Positions 17,508 to 26,371 of a DNA stretch of 64,000 nt are shown here, in pieces. Under the pieces are notes generated by a model. That model was given only the letters and a program-made list of their open reading frames with translations. It searched no databases and was not told the DNA's origin. The DNA is from an uncultured Prevotellaceae bacterium. Its GTDB lineage: Bacteria; Bacteroidota; Bacteroidia; Bacteroidales; Bacteroidaceae. Every line of letters starts with the position of its first letter. Position 1 is the stretch's first letter. The stretch lies in the NCBI GenBank assembly GCA_902784565.1, contig CACZVE010000007.1:1-64000 (forward strand). Direction: 5' to 3'. The position numbers and the translations under genes are program-made.

Positions 17508-18176
17508 TCAGGTGCATAAGTAATGTGGTTTCTTGATGATGTCGATGTATTCCTGATAGGGGATATAGCGTCCTCCCATGGATCGGAGGTGTGGCGTTTC
17601 GAACTGACAGTCGATGAGTCGTCCTCCGAGTATCTCAAACATACGTGCGAGGTGGATGAGAGCCAGTTTCGAGGCGTTGGGCACCAACGAGAACATGCTC
17701 TCGCCAAAGAATGCGGCACCGAGGTTCACGCCATAGAGACCACCCACCAGCCGATCATCTTGCCACACCTCGACACTGGCGGCAAACCCCTGTCGATGCA
17801 TTTCCGTATAGGCCTCGATGATGTCAGGCCCTAACCAGGCACCATCCTCCTCATTGCGGTTCTGTGCCGTGGCACAGCCTCGGATCACCCCCTCGAAATC
17901 CTGATTGATGGTAGGTGTCAGGATGTGTTTGTTGATGAACTGCTGCATCGTGTGACTGACATGGATCTCGCTGGGGAAGATGACAAAGCGTTGCAAGGGA
18001 CAGTACCACAGTGGTTCCTTCTGATGACGGAACGAGAACCAGGGGAAATAACCGTTCGAATAGGCCAGCAACAGACGGTCTACCGACAGGTCGCCACCTA
18101 TCGCCACCAATCCGTCGTCCTCACCCTGATAAGGATCCGGAAACCAGAGGTCGTTATCTAACTGAAACACTGCCAT
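17508..18176 (-). CDS. aat: Leucyl/phenylalanyl-tRNA--protein transferase
   Basis: A 222-residue cytosolic enzyme of the N-end rule pathway; it attaches Leu or Phe from charged tRNA to proteins with N-terminal Arg or Lys, marking them for ClpAP. The N-terminus FPDPYQGEDDGLVAIGGDL and the segments NGYFPWFS and GGLYGVNLGAAFFGESMFS are diagnostic. Length is normal. It starts 21 nt after the aldose-epimerase-like gene and is followed by the SpoIIE-like lipoprotein gene with a 25-nt gap, so the three appear co-transcribed, although no functional link is evident. Confidence 0.94.
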   Translation of the reverse strand: MAVFQLDNDLWFPDPYQGEDDGLVAIGGDLSVDRLLLAYSNGYFPWFSFRHQKEPLWYCPLQRFVIFPSEIHVSHTMQQFINKHILTPTINQDFEGVIRGCATAQNRNEEDGAWLGPDIIEAYTEMHRQGFAASVEVWQDDRLVGGLYGVNLGAAFFGESMFSLVPNASKLALIHLARMFEILGGRLIDCQFETPHLRSMGGRYIPYQEYIDIIKKPHYLCT

Positions 18177-18197
18177 CGCTTTGTCTTTTTACTTTCG

Positions 18198-19052
18198 TCA
18201 CCCTATCGTGATGGTATATCTGCTCATGAAGGAAGCCCCGGGCTGCAAATGGTTCATCAGGGGTTTGTCCTTAAACTCCCCCTTGAAGTCCCTGGGGTCG
18301 CCGATGCCGTACCACGGTTCTATGCAGACGAAGGGCGCCTGTTTGCCGTAGGGGCTCCAGAAGGCACAGACAGGTGTCTTGTAATCCACCGTCACAGCGG
18401 GCTCGCCATCGGTATCCATCAGCATGGCCCGACGCGTCTGACTCTTGTGGATCTTCACCGAGTCATTGCGGAAGAAGTTGTTGCAGATTTCCAGAATACC
18501 CATATCCGCCTCCAAAGGCACCTCCACCATGTCGTGACTACCATCGGCATAACTCTTCAAGGCATCCATCGGTTCCTCATTGTCGAGTTTGATGATACCC
18601 TCCAATCTGCCGCCAGGCACGTTAAAGGCAGGATGTCCGCCAATCTGGAAGTGGATCTCCTGATGGTCCGTATTCTCCACATGCCAGATCACATGAATCT
18701 TGTTACCTTCTAAGCGATAGGTGATGGCGAGGTTGAAATGGTAGGGATACACCTTCAACGACTCCTCCGACTCATGCAAGGCCAGCGTCACCTTCTCCTC
18801 CGTCTGACTGATCACGGTAAACTCCGTATCACGGGCAAACCCGTGACGCGGCAGATGATATTCCTTGCCATCCACCACGTAGGTATTATTGTTCACGCTA
18901 CAAACGATAGGAAACAGGATGGGCGAATGCCTGGGCCACTGTTCCCCGGCCTGCCACATATACTCCCTACCCTCACTGTCCTTCACACTCTGGAGTTCTG
19001 CTCCCATCTCAGCGACCCGAATCGCCAATGCTTCATTTCTTAGTTCTATCAT
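18198..19052 (-). CDS. Aldose 1-epimerase family protein (LacX-like)
   Basis: A 284-residue beta-sandwich protein of the galactose mutarotase superfamily. The start at 19052 (MIELRNEALA) is chosen because a -7 element, TATCTTTG on the minus strand, sits at 19087-19080, which rules out the longer upstream reading. Conserved sites include LPRHGFARDTEF near residues 70-81 and IGGHPAFN near 140, matching the catalytic histidine regions of this family. Sugar substrate cannot be deduced. It heads a three-gene operon with aat and a SpoIIE-like lipoprotein. Confidence 0.85.
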   Translation of the reverse strand: MIELRNEALAIRVAEMGAELQSVKDSEGREYMWQAGEQWPRHSPILFPIVCSVNNNTYVVDGKEYHLPRHGFARDTEFTVISQTEEKVTLALHESEESLKVYPYHFNLAITYRLEGNKIHVIWHVENTDHQEIHFQIGGHPAFNVPGGRLEGIIKLDNEEPMDALKSYADGSHDMVEVPLEADMGILEICNNFFRNDSVKIHKSQTRRAMLMDTDGEPAVTVDYKTPVCAFWSPYGKQAPFVCIEPWYGIGDPRDFKGEFKDKPLMNHLQPGASFMSRYTITIG

Positions 19053-19079
19053 AGTTGTTAATAATTTGCTTTCAGATTG

Positions 19080-19087
19080 CAAAGATA
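19080..19087 (-). promoter_or_regulatory. -7 element of aldose-epimerase/aat operon
   Basis: TATCTTTG on the minus strand, 28 nt before the start at 19052. A TTTG for -33 is not found at the ideal spacing, so the call rests mainly on the -7 box and the position. Confidence 0.5.
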
Positions 19088-19136
19088 ACAATTTTCTCTT
19101 GAAATAGTACGCAAAACAAAAAGTTTTCTCAAATTA

Positions 19137-19168
19137 TTTGGTTGTTTCATTTATTGTACGTATTTTTG
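19137..19168 (+). promoter_or_regulatory. Promoter of the small secreted protein gene
   Basis: TTTG at 19137-19140, a 20-bp spacer and TATTTTTG at 19161-19168 match the Bacteroidota promoter pattern. The gene starts at 19208, leaving a leader of about 30 nt. Confidence 0.7.
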
Positions 19169-19207
19169 CGGAGAAGATACAAATCACTTTTTTGAAGAGT
19201 TATTGAA

Positions 19208-19576
19208 ATGAAGAAACTGTTATTATCCATCATTCTGCTATCATCCATAGCGAACCTTCAGGCACAGAGCATAAGCCATATCGAGACAACAAAGAACTGG
19301 TACTATATTTATGACCAGAACGGCAAGAAGATAAAGGCCCTCAGCACCAGTCAAGGCGAACTGAAGGGTTATAGTTCCACGTTCTATATCATCAAACAGG
19401 GTACGGCTTTCTATATTACCTATGATGTGAACGGTAAGAGGCTGCATACTTTTGGTGCTGGTTCTGTGGGCGAGATCCTTGGTGTGGCTGGTGATACATT
19501 CACTAGTAAGAACGGGGCCTGGATCTACACTTGGAGCAAAGAGGGAAAGAAGATAAATACGAGGGCGGCAAAGTGA
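19208..19576 (+). CDS. Small secreted protein of unknown function
   Basis: A 122-residue protein with a clear signal peptide (residues 1-20, ending LQAQ). The mature part is short, beta-rich and shows three spaced aromatic/glycine blocks of similar shape (WYYIYDQNGKKIKAL, FYITYDVNGKRLHTF and WIYTWSKEGKKINTR), suggesting three degenerate repeats of a beta-hairpin unit. No cysteine, lipobox or catalytic motif is seen. It is monocistronic, with its own promoter and a decayed RhuM fragment behind it. I do not recognise the family. Confidence 0.75.
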   Translation: MKKLLLSIILLSSIANLQAQSISHIETTKNWYYIYDQNGKKIKALSTSQGELKGYSSTFYIIKQGTAFYITYDVNGKRLHTFGAGSVGEILGVAGDTFTSKNGAWIYTWSKEGKKINTRAAK

Positions 19577-19608
19577 AATTACACAACGTTCCTGTCCCCA
19601 CTATGTAA

Positions 19609-19779
19609 TCATTTCCCTTCGGTTTGAACTTGTGCAATTTTTGCACAGGTTGCCTCTCGTTCTAATTCGTCAACTCTCTATATATTGTTGATGTGACGAA
19701 CTATTGAGGTTCTATCTGTTTCAAACAACTCTGCCATCTGAGCCTGAGTCAGCCACACAGTGTCATTCTCTAGGCGGAC
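19609..19779 (-). pseudogene. Decayed RhuM/virulence-family N-terminal fragment
   Basis: On the minus strand the frame reads VRLENDTVWLTQAQMAELF and continues TDRTSIVRHINNI, then an internal TAG, then RVDELEREATCAKIAQVQ and a stop. This matches the first about 55 residues of Bacteroidota RhuM-family proteins, which often sit next to restriction systems or mobile elements. The start is missing, the frame is interrupted and the remaining C-terminal part is gone. The upstream side runs into the AT-rich tandem repeat at 19817-20060. Confidence 0.7.
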
Positions 19780-19816
19780 ATTTCATCGCATCATCCCGAG
19801 GCCAGAAAATATTCCC

Positions 19817-20060
19817 TTGATTCAAATCTAAATTTTTTGAATTTAAAATATATTCCCAAAAAATAATGGGAATATTTTGGAGTATTTAAATATAATAATT
19901 TGATACAAATCTAAATATTTTAAAACGAAAATATATTCCTATTCTACAAAATTGTATATTCTGAATCAAAAATATAATGATTTGATTCAAAACTAAACAT
20001 TTTCTATCAAAAAAATATTCCCAAAAATTAATAGGAATATATCTTGGAGATATAATCATT
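19817..20060. repeat. AT-rich tandem repeat, three degenerate 82-83 bp units
   Basis: Units begin near 19817, 19899 and 19981, each with a variant of TTTGATTCAAATCTAAA followed by a variant of AAATATATTCCC. Units 1 and 3 carry an inverted repeat ATATTCCC...GGGAATAT (19850-19857 with 19868-19875; ATATTCC 20015-20021 with GGAATAT 20034-20040); unit 2 is degraded in that half. The island is far richer in A and T than its surroundings and carries no credible gene. Confidence 0.75.
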
Positions 20061-20102
20061 AGACCGGCACTGTAGAAATTGAAAACTTTTACTCTAAACA
20101 AT

Positions 20103-20128
20103 GAGGACATAGCCTGGGCTATGTCCTC
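20103..20128. other. Perfect 12-bp inverted repeat
   Basis: GAGGACATAGCC and GGCTATGTCCTC separated by two bases form a perfect hairpin. No T run follows on either strand, so it is not a standard terminator; it could be a processing site or a remnant of a mobile element end. Confidence 0.6.
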
Positions 20129-20211
20129 GTATGGTGGTCAGAAAGGTCCAGCTTGAAATAGTTGCTACAAAAGCAGATAGTTTCGCACCCTCTGACGACA
20201 TTCTGACGGTG

Positions 20212-20232
20212 CAAAGATACGAACTATCTTTG
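20212..20232. promoter_or_regulatory. Back-to-back -7 elements before the esterase gene
   Basis: CAAAGATA (20212-20219) and TATCTTTG (20225-20232) are perfect inverted copies around CGAAC, so a TAnnTTTG box faces each way. The rightward one is about 98 nt before the esterase ATG at 20330; the leftward one would transcribe into the hairpin and AT-rich repeat. Confidence 0.5.
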
Positions 20233-20323
20233 TAACTCCCAAACTTTTTGCCAGACTTTTAAACCAAAAGAATAAAAATCCGTCTAAACAAATAGCATAT
20301 AATATCAATTACTAATCAGTTAA

Positions 20324-21211
<888 letters not shown>

Positions 21212-21214
21212 GCC

Positions 21215-21781
21215 TCACGCGCCCTTCCTGCGGATGACGAAAGGAAGGGCGAGAAAGAAGGCGAAAGGAAGGAACAACAGCGCCGTATGAGGAACGGCCT
21301 GCGAGGACTGCGGGGATTGGCGTGCCGCAAAGGTGGTCTGATACTTCAGCATGCGGTCGATATAGGCATCGACCTGTGACCAGTTCTCGGCCTCGACCTC
21401 GGCAATCAGACGGGGAAACACCTCGTGGATGTATTTCTGGTGTTCAGCGTCGATATCGTTGGGGAGCCGTTCGTCGGCAGCATGCCATGTGATGGTACCA
21501 TGAGGCTTGGCGTGGGGAAAGATGCGCAATGACTGCCAACCGCCATAATTAAAGATGTATGTGCAGAACGACTGGGCAGCACTGAGACTGTCAGTATCGT
21601 CGGTTGGCTGCCGATGGATATAACTGTTGAGCGACTGGACGGTACCCATATTGTCGCACACCAGCAATTGACAGAAATGGACGGCTGTAGCCTGGGGAAG
21701 TGTGCTGAGCGATGAGGGCTCGGCAGCACTCACAACCACGGCTACAGCCGTTGCATAGAGTATGGAACAGAATCTACGCAT
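21215..21781 (-). CDS. Small exported protein with C-terminal membrane anchor, imelysin operon
   Basis: A 188-residue protein with an N-terminal signal segment and a C-terminal hydrophobic segment ending in positive charges (LLFLPFAFFLALPFVIRRKG). The middle is helical with no motif that I recognise. Its ATG overlaps the TGA of the DUF1111 gene by one base, so it is translationally coupled to the imelysin/di-haem operon. The topology suggests a periplasmic domain tethered to the inner membrane. Function is unknown; involvement in iron or haem handling is inferred only from position. Confidence 0.7.
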   Translation of the reverse strand: MRRFCSILYATAVAVVVSAAEPSSLSTLPQATAVHFCQLLVCDNMGTVQSLNSYIHRQPTDDTDSLSAAQSFCTYIFNYGGWQSLRIFPHAKPHGTITWHAADERLPNDIDAEHQKYIHEVFPRLIAEVEAENWSQVDAYIDRMLKYQTTFAARQSPQSSQAVPHTALLFLPFAFFLALPFVIRRKGA

Positions 21782-23532
21782 CAGATGGACTCGATGAAAC
21801 GGATGATGGCGTCACGATCCGTCTTCGGCAGATAGTAGAACTTCTCCGTGGCGCGGTAGGCATCCGACTGCTTCGAGTAGGCGTGCCACATGATCGCCTC
21901 CAAGACGGTACGGGCACGACAGTCGTGTAATCTATCGTCGGAACCTGTCAGTTGACGAGACAGGCCACGACCCCACAACGGCGTGGTACGACACCAACCC
22001 GTACGGATGTCGTTGATCATGAACAGACGGTGCTGCACCATATCGGTATAGGGCCAGATGGTCTGGTTGGGATATTTGGGGAACATCTGCGAAGCACTCT
22101 TGCCAATGCTCTGGGCATAGGCCTTGGTGGCAGCATCGACCCACATATCGTCGGAACCGGTCTTCCACGAAGGACGGTGACACTGCGCACAACCAATCTC
22201 GGTGAAGAGATCCTTGCCGCGCTGCACATCGGCCTCGTTCAGGTTACGGGCGGCAGGCACAGCCAGACCACGGTGCCACACCATGAACTGATAGTACTGT
22301 TTGTCGCTCATCTCGTCCTGACCATTGTAGGGTGCACCGTTGAAGAGATACTTGTCGAACACATCCTTTTGCTTGATCGACGAACAACTCAGGATCTCGT
22401 TCACACGCTCAGCGATACCGGCATCGGTGCCGTCGGCATAGTAGGGATGCAGGATGCTCGACGCATCGGCACCATGCTGTTTGATATACGCGATGACCTC
22501 TGCATCCTCGCTTTGTGCCTTGGCCCAGGCGGGAGTGGTATAGAGCCAGTGACGGTCACTGCGGGTCACGTTGGTGATGTTCCAGATAGCATTGGCACCG
22601 GCACCGTCCTGCAGCGTACCACGGGTCATGGCGTAGGTGAAACGCTTCAACGGACCGTGGTCACCACGATGTTCACCGGTATCGTTATAGCCGGCAGCAT
22701 AGTAGGCAGAGGCTTTGAAAGCACCCGTCTCCTTGTCCCACATGGCGGGATTCAACTCGACATATTTCGACTCTGCCAGCCACTGGGCCTCGATATCCTC
22801 GTCGCTGATGGCATCGAGCAGACCGGTACCATAGACACCGATGGTGGACTCTAAGCGCACATCGTAGTTCTCGGGTTTCGGATTGGTGTTGAAAGCCGAC
22901 TGCGGGATACGTACCTCGGGATAGATGAGGGCATAGGTCTCACCATCCTCAAAATGCATGGGCAGTCCACTCTCCATCGCTGTCACCTGTTTCCACTCAA
23001 TCTGAATCTGATTCTCGTCAATCGGTGCCTTGAAGGGCGACATGGCCTGCGTCTGCGGCATACCTGTCACCTCAGAGATGTAGGCATTGTTGTCGGGATG
23101 ATAGATGACCAACAGATAGCCGTTGCCAATCTGGTTGGCACGATATTCCGTCTGACGCTTGCCATGACCATAGGAGGGGTGACAGGCAATACAAGAGTTA
23201 CGTACCCAGGCAGGGCCCAGCCCCTTACGAGGCTCCTGTTCGAAGGTGTAGAGTTTCTCGAAGAAGCCTTCACCGACGACAAAGTCTTCTTCCATACTGG
23301 CCAGATTGGTTACTGCCGGAGCAGGTGCTGAATAACTGGCCTTTTCTGTCGTTCCCAACTGTCCGCCAGGATACCATTCCTCAGCGGTGAAGTTGCCTGT
23401 GGCCTTGCCAAAAGTCTGTTCTTCCGGCGTCAACGGTCCTAAGCCGTTCAGGCTGTCGTCATCATCGGAACATGCTGACAACATTGGTGCTGCCAGCATG
23501 CTCACGAAAAAGAGTCGTGATAATTTGTTCAT
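21781..23532 (-). CDS. Di-haem oxidoreductase-like lipoprotein (DUF1111)
   Basis: A 583-residue lipoprotein (lipobox cysteine at residue 21, LSAC) with two c-type haem sites, CIACH at 114-118 and CAQCH at 448-452. This matches the DUF1111 'thiol oxidoreductase' family related to bacterial di-haem peroxidases. In many bacteria these genes accompany imelysin-type proteins and an outer-membrane protein, and iron uptake has been proposed. Maturation needs a cytochrome c biogenesis system not found in this window. It lies between the imelysin gene and a small membrane-anchored protein, with a heptad array immediately before its ATG. Confidence 0.9.
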   Translation of the reverse strand: MNKLSRLFFVSMLAAPMLSACSDDDDSLNGLGPLTPEEQTFGKATGNFTAEEWYPGGQLGTTEKASYSAPAPAVTNLASMEEDFVVGEGFFEKLYTFEQEPRKGLGPAWVRNSCIACHPSYGHGKRQTEYRANQIGNGYLLVIYHPDNNAYISEVTGMPQTQAMSPFKAPIDENQIQIEWKQVTAMESGLPMHFEDGETYALIYPEVRIPQSAFNTNPKPENYDVRLESTIGVYGTGLLDAISDEDIEAQWLAESKYVELNPAMWDKETGAFKASAYYAAGYNDTGEHRGDHGPLKRFTYAMTRGTLQDGAGANAIWNITNVTRSDRHWLYTTPAWAKAQSEDAEVIAYIKQHGADASSILHPYYADGTDAGIAERVNEILSCSSIKQKDVFDKYLFNGAPYNGQDEMSDKQYYQFMVWHRGLAVPAARNLNEADVQRGKDLFTEIGCAQCHRPSWKTGSDDMWVDAATKAYAQSIGKSASQMFPKYPNQTIWPYTDMVQHRLFMINDIRTGWCRTTPLWGRGLSRQLTGSDDRLHDCRARTVLEAIMWHAYSKQSDAYRATEKFYYLPKTDRDAIIRFIESI

Positions 23533-23534
23533 AG

Positions 23535-23555
23535 ACTATTCACTTTTCACTATTC
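23535..23555 (-). repeat. Heptanucleotide tandem array, ACTATTC/ACTTTTC type
   Basis: Three exact 7-bp units (ACTATTC, ACTTTTC, ACTATTC), followed by a degenerate one that reaches the imelysin stop codon (23558-23560). In operon sense it ends 2 nt before the DUF1111 ATG at 23532. Confidence 0.75.
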
Positions 23556-23557
23556 AC

Positions 23558-24880
23558 TTATTCTTCCACTTCCCAATCCTCGTCATCCTCAAAGTTGATG
23601 TTCCAGATGGTACAGCAGTACTTCACGAAGGGCGACGGCATGTTGCTGATACCCTCGATGGCAGAGACATAGGCATTTTCCACTTTCTGGTTGACAGCCT
23701 CGTTCTTGACGCTGGCAAAGAAGGTGTGGAAACTATATGTGTTGGCGGTTTTGTCGGTAGAACCCAACCAGACGTTACGGATGGAACGGATGTTGTCGCG
23801 GAAGTCGGTGATGGAGTTATAACTATAGGGTGACTCCACGTAAGACACATCACCGGCAGAGAAGGGATTGGCAATCTTGGCCGTACCCACCTCGTTGGCA
23901 ATGGCCACACAAGAACCCTCATCATCGCTCAACACCTGGGCAATGGCTGCCTTCAGACTGGCAAACGTACTGTTAGAGCCACTGATACCGGCCTTGGTCA
24001 GGTTGTCGGCAAATGACAGACCTTTCTCTGTCTGATAGTCCAGACCGGCAGCCTTCACAACACTCAGACGACTGCTGTTAGCACCGCCGTCCCAGGCACA
24101 CTGCAATTGGAAACAACGTTCCTTGAGCAGTTTACAGATGGTCTGGGCATAAGCCAGTTCTTTCTCTCCGCTGATGTTCTCGAAGTTCTTGTAGGTGTCG
24201 TTGCCCTGTAACTCTGCCACCTTACGAGGCTGACCGTCGCGGAAGAGAATGAACTCCAGGGCGTGGAAACCCAGGATGGTGGCATCCTCCAACATCTCAT
24301 CGTCCATACCGTTGTTGAAGTAGTTCAGCAACAGACTGCGGTTCAAAGGCCAGGAGTCGATGGTGGGGTCGATATCGAAATCACTGGCTGCACCCATGAG
24401 GAAGGCCTCAGACTGTTCCCAATACTTACGGGCCTGTTTGAAGTCGTCGCAGGCACTGTTGATCTGTGCCTGTGTGATGGTGCTGACGGTCAGACCGTTG
24501 AGGGTATTCTCCAATGCCTCGGTCTCGTCGGCCAGTTTGGTGTAGGTGGGAACAATCACGTTGCTCACCAGATTATCCAACACCTTACGCAGATAGGCCT
24601 CATGGGTCTCAGAGAGTTTGGAGGAGGCAATCACAGCATTGGCAGCCTCCAGTTCACTCACCACACTGATACAACCATCAATGGCAGCCTGTCCGAAAGA
24701 CTTGTTGGCATAACTGGCAGCATCCGTATTGGCTGGATAATTATCGTTATCGACAATCGGAGTGGTGGTGACGATATCGAAAGAATCATCGTTGCCACCA
24801 TTGTCATCACTGTCACTGCTACAGGCAGTGAACATCATTACGCCCATCATCAGGGCCAAAGAATAAAAGATCTTTTTCAT
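23558..24880 (-). CDS. Imelysin-family lipoprotein (M75-like)
   Basis: A 440-residue lipoprotein (cysteine at residue 20, FTAC) with an Asp/Asn/Ser-rich linker and an all-helical imelysin domain from about residue 50. The family motif GxHxxE is present as GFHALE, with H206 and E209. Imelysin-like proteins (IrpA, EfeO-related, ICMP) bind iron or take part in its uptake; peptidase activity suggested for early members is doubtful. A preceding porin and the following di-haem protein suggest an envelope iron or haem-iron system. Confidence 0.9.
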   Translation of the reverse strand: MKKIFYSLALMMGVMMFTACSSDSDDNGGNDDSFDIVTTTPIVDNDNYPANTDAASYANKSFGQAAIDGCISVVSELEAANAVIASSKLSETHEAYLRKVLDNLVSNVIVPTYTKLADETEALENTLNGLTVSTITQAQINSACDDFKQARKYWEQSEAFLMGAASDFDIDPTIDSWPLNRSLLLNYFNNGMDDEMLEDATILGFHALEFILFRDGQPRKVAELQGNDTYKNFENISGEKELAYAQTICKLLKERCFQLQCAWDGGANSSRLSVVKAAGLDYQTEKGLSFADNLTKAGISGSNSTFASLKAAIAQVLSDDEGSCVAIANEVGTAKIANPFSAGDVSYVESPYSYNSITDFRDNIRSIRNVWLGSTDKTANTYSFHTFFASVKNEAVNQKVENAYVSAIEGISNMPSPFVKYCCTIWNINFEDDEDWEVEE

Positions 24881-24905
24881 TTGTTCTATTTTATTTGGTT
24901 TGTTT

Positions 24906-26198
24906 TTAAAGAAAGAATCCTTCGTAGGCCACGCCGATACTCACCGAGGGCTCATTATTATATAAGCTCTTCAGGAAGCGCTTGGAATATTCGCCCTTGA
25001 TGACAATCTGACGGATGGGATGGTAGTTGAAACCGAATGCCATCCGCTTCACTTCTGTATAGTCATAACTCACACCGTTCGTATGACTGGCATAAGGGTT
25101 GTAGGCCTCGTAACGTCCGAAGAGATAGAAACGCTCGCCTTTCTGGCGCAGGCTCTGGATCTGAGAGAAGATATCATAACCGGCTTCGATGCCGATGGCA
25201 TAGGCATTGCCACTGACAAAGGCAGAGTGTTTGTAAGGCGACTTGGAGTTCAGTCGGTTATACATATATTTCAGTTGGGCAGCATCACCCAGATAACCGT
25301 AGTCGGCTTGTCCCCGGACAATCCAGTTGTGGGCATTATAGGTGAAGTCAACAGACCCGATGGCTACCTTTCCTTTATAAGTAGCACCAGCGCCATTGGC
25401 ATCGTTGGGATAGGTGTTACCGATGCTGTGACCATAGTAGCCACTCAGTCCGATGCGCAAGCCGGGAACAGAATAGTTGTCGATGCGCAAGGCAGCACCG
25501 TATTTATTGGCAACATCGAACTCCATCGGAGACTTATGTCCCTTGTGAATCCAACCTACATTCGTAAACTGATCCGCATTCAGACCTGCCAGGAACTGGG
25601 CCTCGTAACGGAAGTCCTTGTAGCGGCCCCAAAATGACACACCCGTCTGATGCCATGTGGATGGCATGATGGTGTTCTCGCCCTCAGGACGATAGACGGT
25701 GAAATAACTCAGGGGCTCGTGGTGGGCATTGTTCAAGCCTACGGGTACGACGATATGTCCGACACGGATATTGGCATAAGGCGCAAACGACTTCTGAAGC
25801 CAGAACTGTTCCAGTTCCACCTCACCGCCTTTCTCGGTCTCCTGTTCCCATTCACCACCTTCCTCGTCTTCTTTCTCGTAAGCAATGCCGGCGCCGCCGT
25901 GTTCGAACTCAACCTCTGTACCAAAGGTCCAGCCCTTGCCAAAGTCATACCCAAGATAGATGACGGCATGGGGGATGTCAAATCGTCCGTGACTGGGATC
26001 GTCCTTGTGTTCCTCGGGTTGACTGTAACGACTTACATGGTCACTATAAAAGTTACGGGTGAAGTTGGCCTCGCCATAACCACCCACACTGAGGCGCGAT
26101 GTTTTCTTTGTTTGGCGGGTGCTGTCGGCACTGTTCTCCTGAGCCTGTCCTGTCAGACAGAGTGCCATAATAAATAATGTGCATACAATTCTTTTCAT
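24906..26198 (-). CDS. Outer-membrane porin-like beta-barrel protein, first gene of imelysin operon
   Basis: A 430-residue protein with a signal peptide (residues 1-19, TGQA) and a beta-rich sequence ending in the aromatic YEGFFL typical of outer-membrane barrels. A Glu-rich stretch (EKEDEEGGEWEQETEKGGE, about residues 109-127) may be a cation-binding loop. It resembles porins of the phosphate-selective O/P group. The start at 26198 lies directly behind a heptad array. A promoter (26248-26278) faces this gene, divergent from the hemerythrin-LuxR regulator, so control by that regulator is plausible. Confidence 0.75.
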   Translation of the reverse strand: MKRIVCTLFIMALCLTGQAQENSADSTRQTKKTSRLSVGGYGEANFTRNFYSDHVSRYSQPEEHKDDPSHGRFDIPHAVIYLGYDFGKGWTFGTEVEFEHGGAGIAYEKEDEEGGEWEQETEKGGEVELEQFWLQKSFAPYANIRVGHIVVPVGLNNAHHEPLSYFTVYRPEGENTIMPSTWHQTGVSFWGRYKDFRYEAQFLAGLNADQFTNVGWIHKGHKSPMEFDVANKYGAALRIDNYSVPGLRIGLSGYYGHSIGNTYPNDANGAGATYKGKVAIGSVDFTYNAHNWIVRGQADYGYLGDAAQLKYMYNRLNSKSPYKHSAFVSGNAYAIGIEAGYDIFSQIQSLRQKGERFYLFGRYEAYNPYASHTNGVSYDYTEVKRMAFGFNYHPIRQIVIKGEYSKRFLKSLYNNEPSVSIGVAYEGFFL

Positions 26199-26199
26199 C

Positions 26200-26234
26200 T
26201 CACTTTTCACTTTTCATTTCTCACTTTTCACTTC
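26200..26234 (-). repeat. Heptanucleotide tandem array, TCACTTT type, in a 5' leader
   Basis: Five 7-bp units (TCACTTT, TCACTTT, TCATTTC, TCACTTT, TCACTTC on the + strand) occupy nearly all of the transcribed leader between the promoter at 26248-26278 and the porin ATG at 26198, ending 1 nt from the start codon. Closely similar to the array at 8866-8900. Confidence 0.9.
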
Positions 26235-26247
26235 TGAAAACCGGGTG

Positions 26248-26278
26248 CAAAGGTACGGAGTTTAAAGAAATGCCACAA
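26248..26278 (-). promoter_or_regulatory. Promoter of the porin/imelysin operon
   Basis: On the minus strand TTG (26278-26276), a 20-bp spacer and TACCTTTG (26255-26248) match the consensus. Transcription would start near 26242, leaving a leader made mainly of heptad repeats. Confidence 0.7.
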
Positions 26279-26310
26279 TACCTAAAAATGATGAAATCGC
26301 TTTCAGACTC

Positions 26311-26341
26311 TTGCGTGTTTCATAGGAAATGATTAACTTTG
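26311..26341 (+). promoter_or_regulatory. Promoter of the hemerythrin-LuxR regulator
   Basis: TTG at 26311-26313, a 20-bp spacer and TAACTTTG at 26334-26341. The ATG is at 26372. The promoter is divergent from that of the porin/imelysin operon, with 32 bp between their -33 elements. Confidence 0.7.
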
Positions 26342-26371
26342 CACCATTAAAATAAATAAGGTACAAGAACG

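Noticed and set aside
19886..20110. Minus-strand frame of 74 codons within the AT-rich island
   Set aside because: Made of the 82-83 bp tandem units; Ile/Phe/Tyr-rich low complexity with no start signal, not a credible gene.
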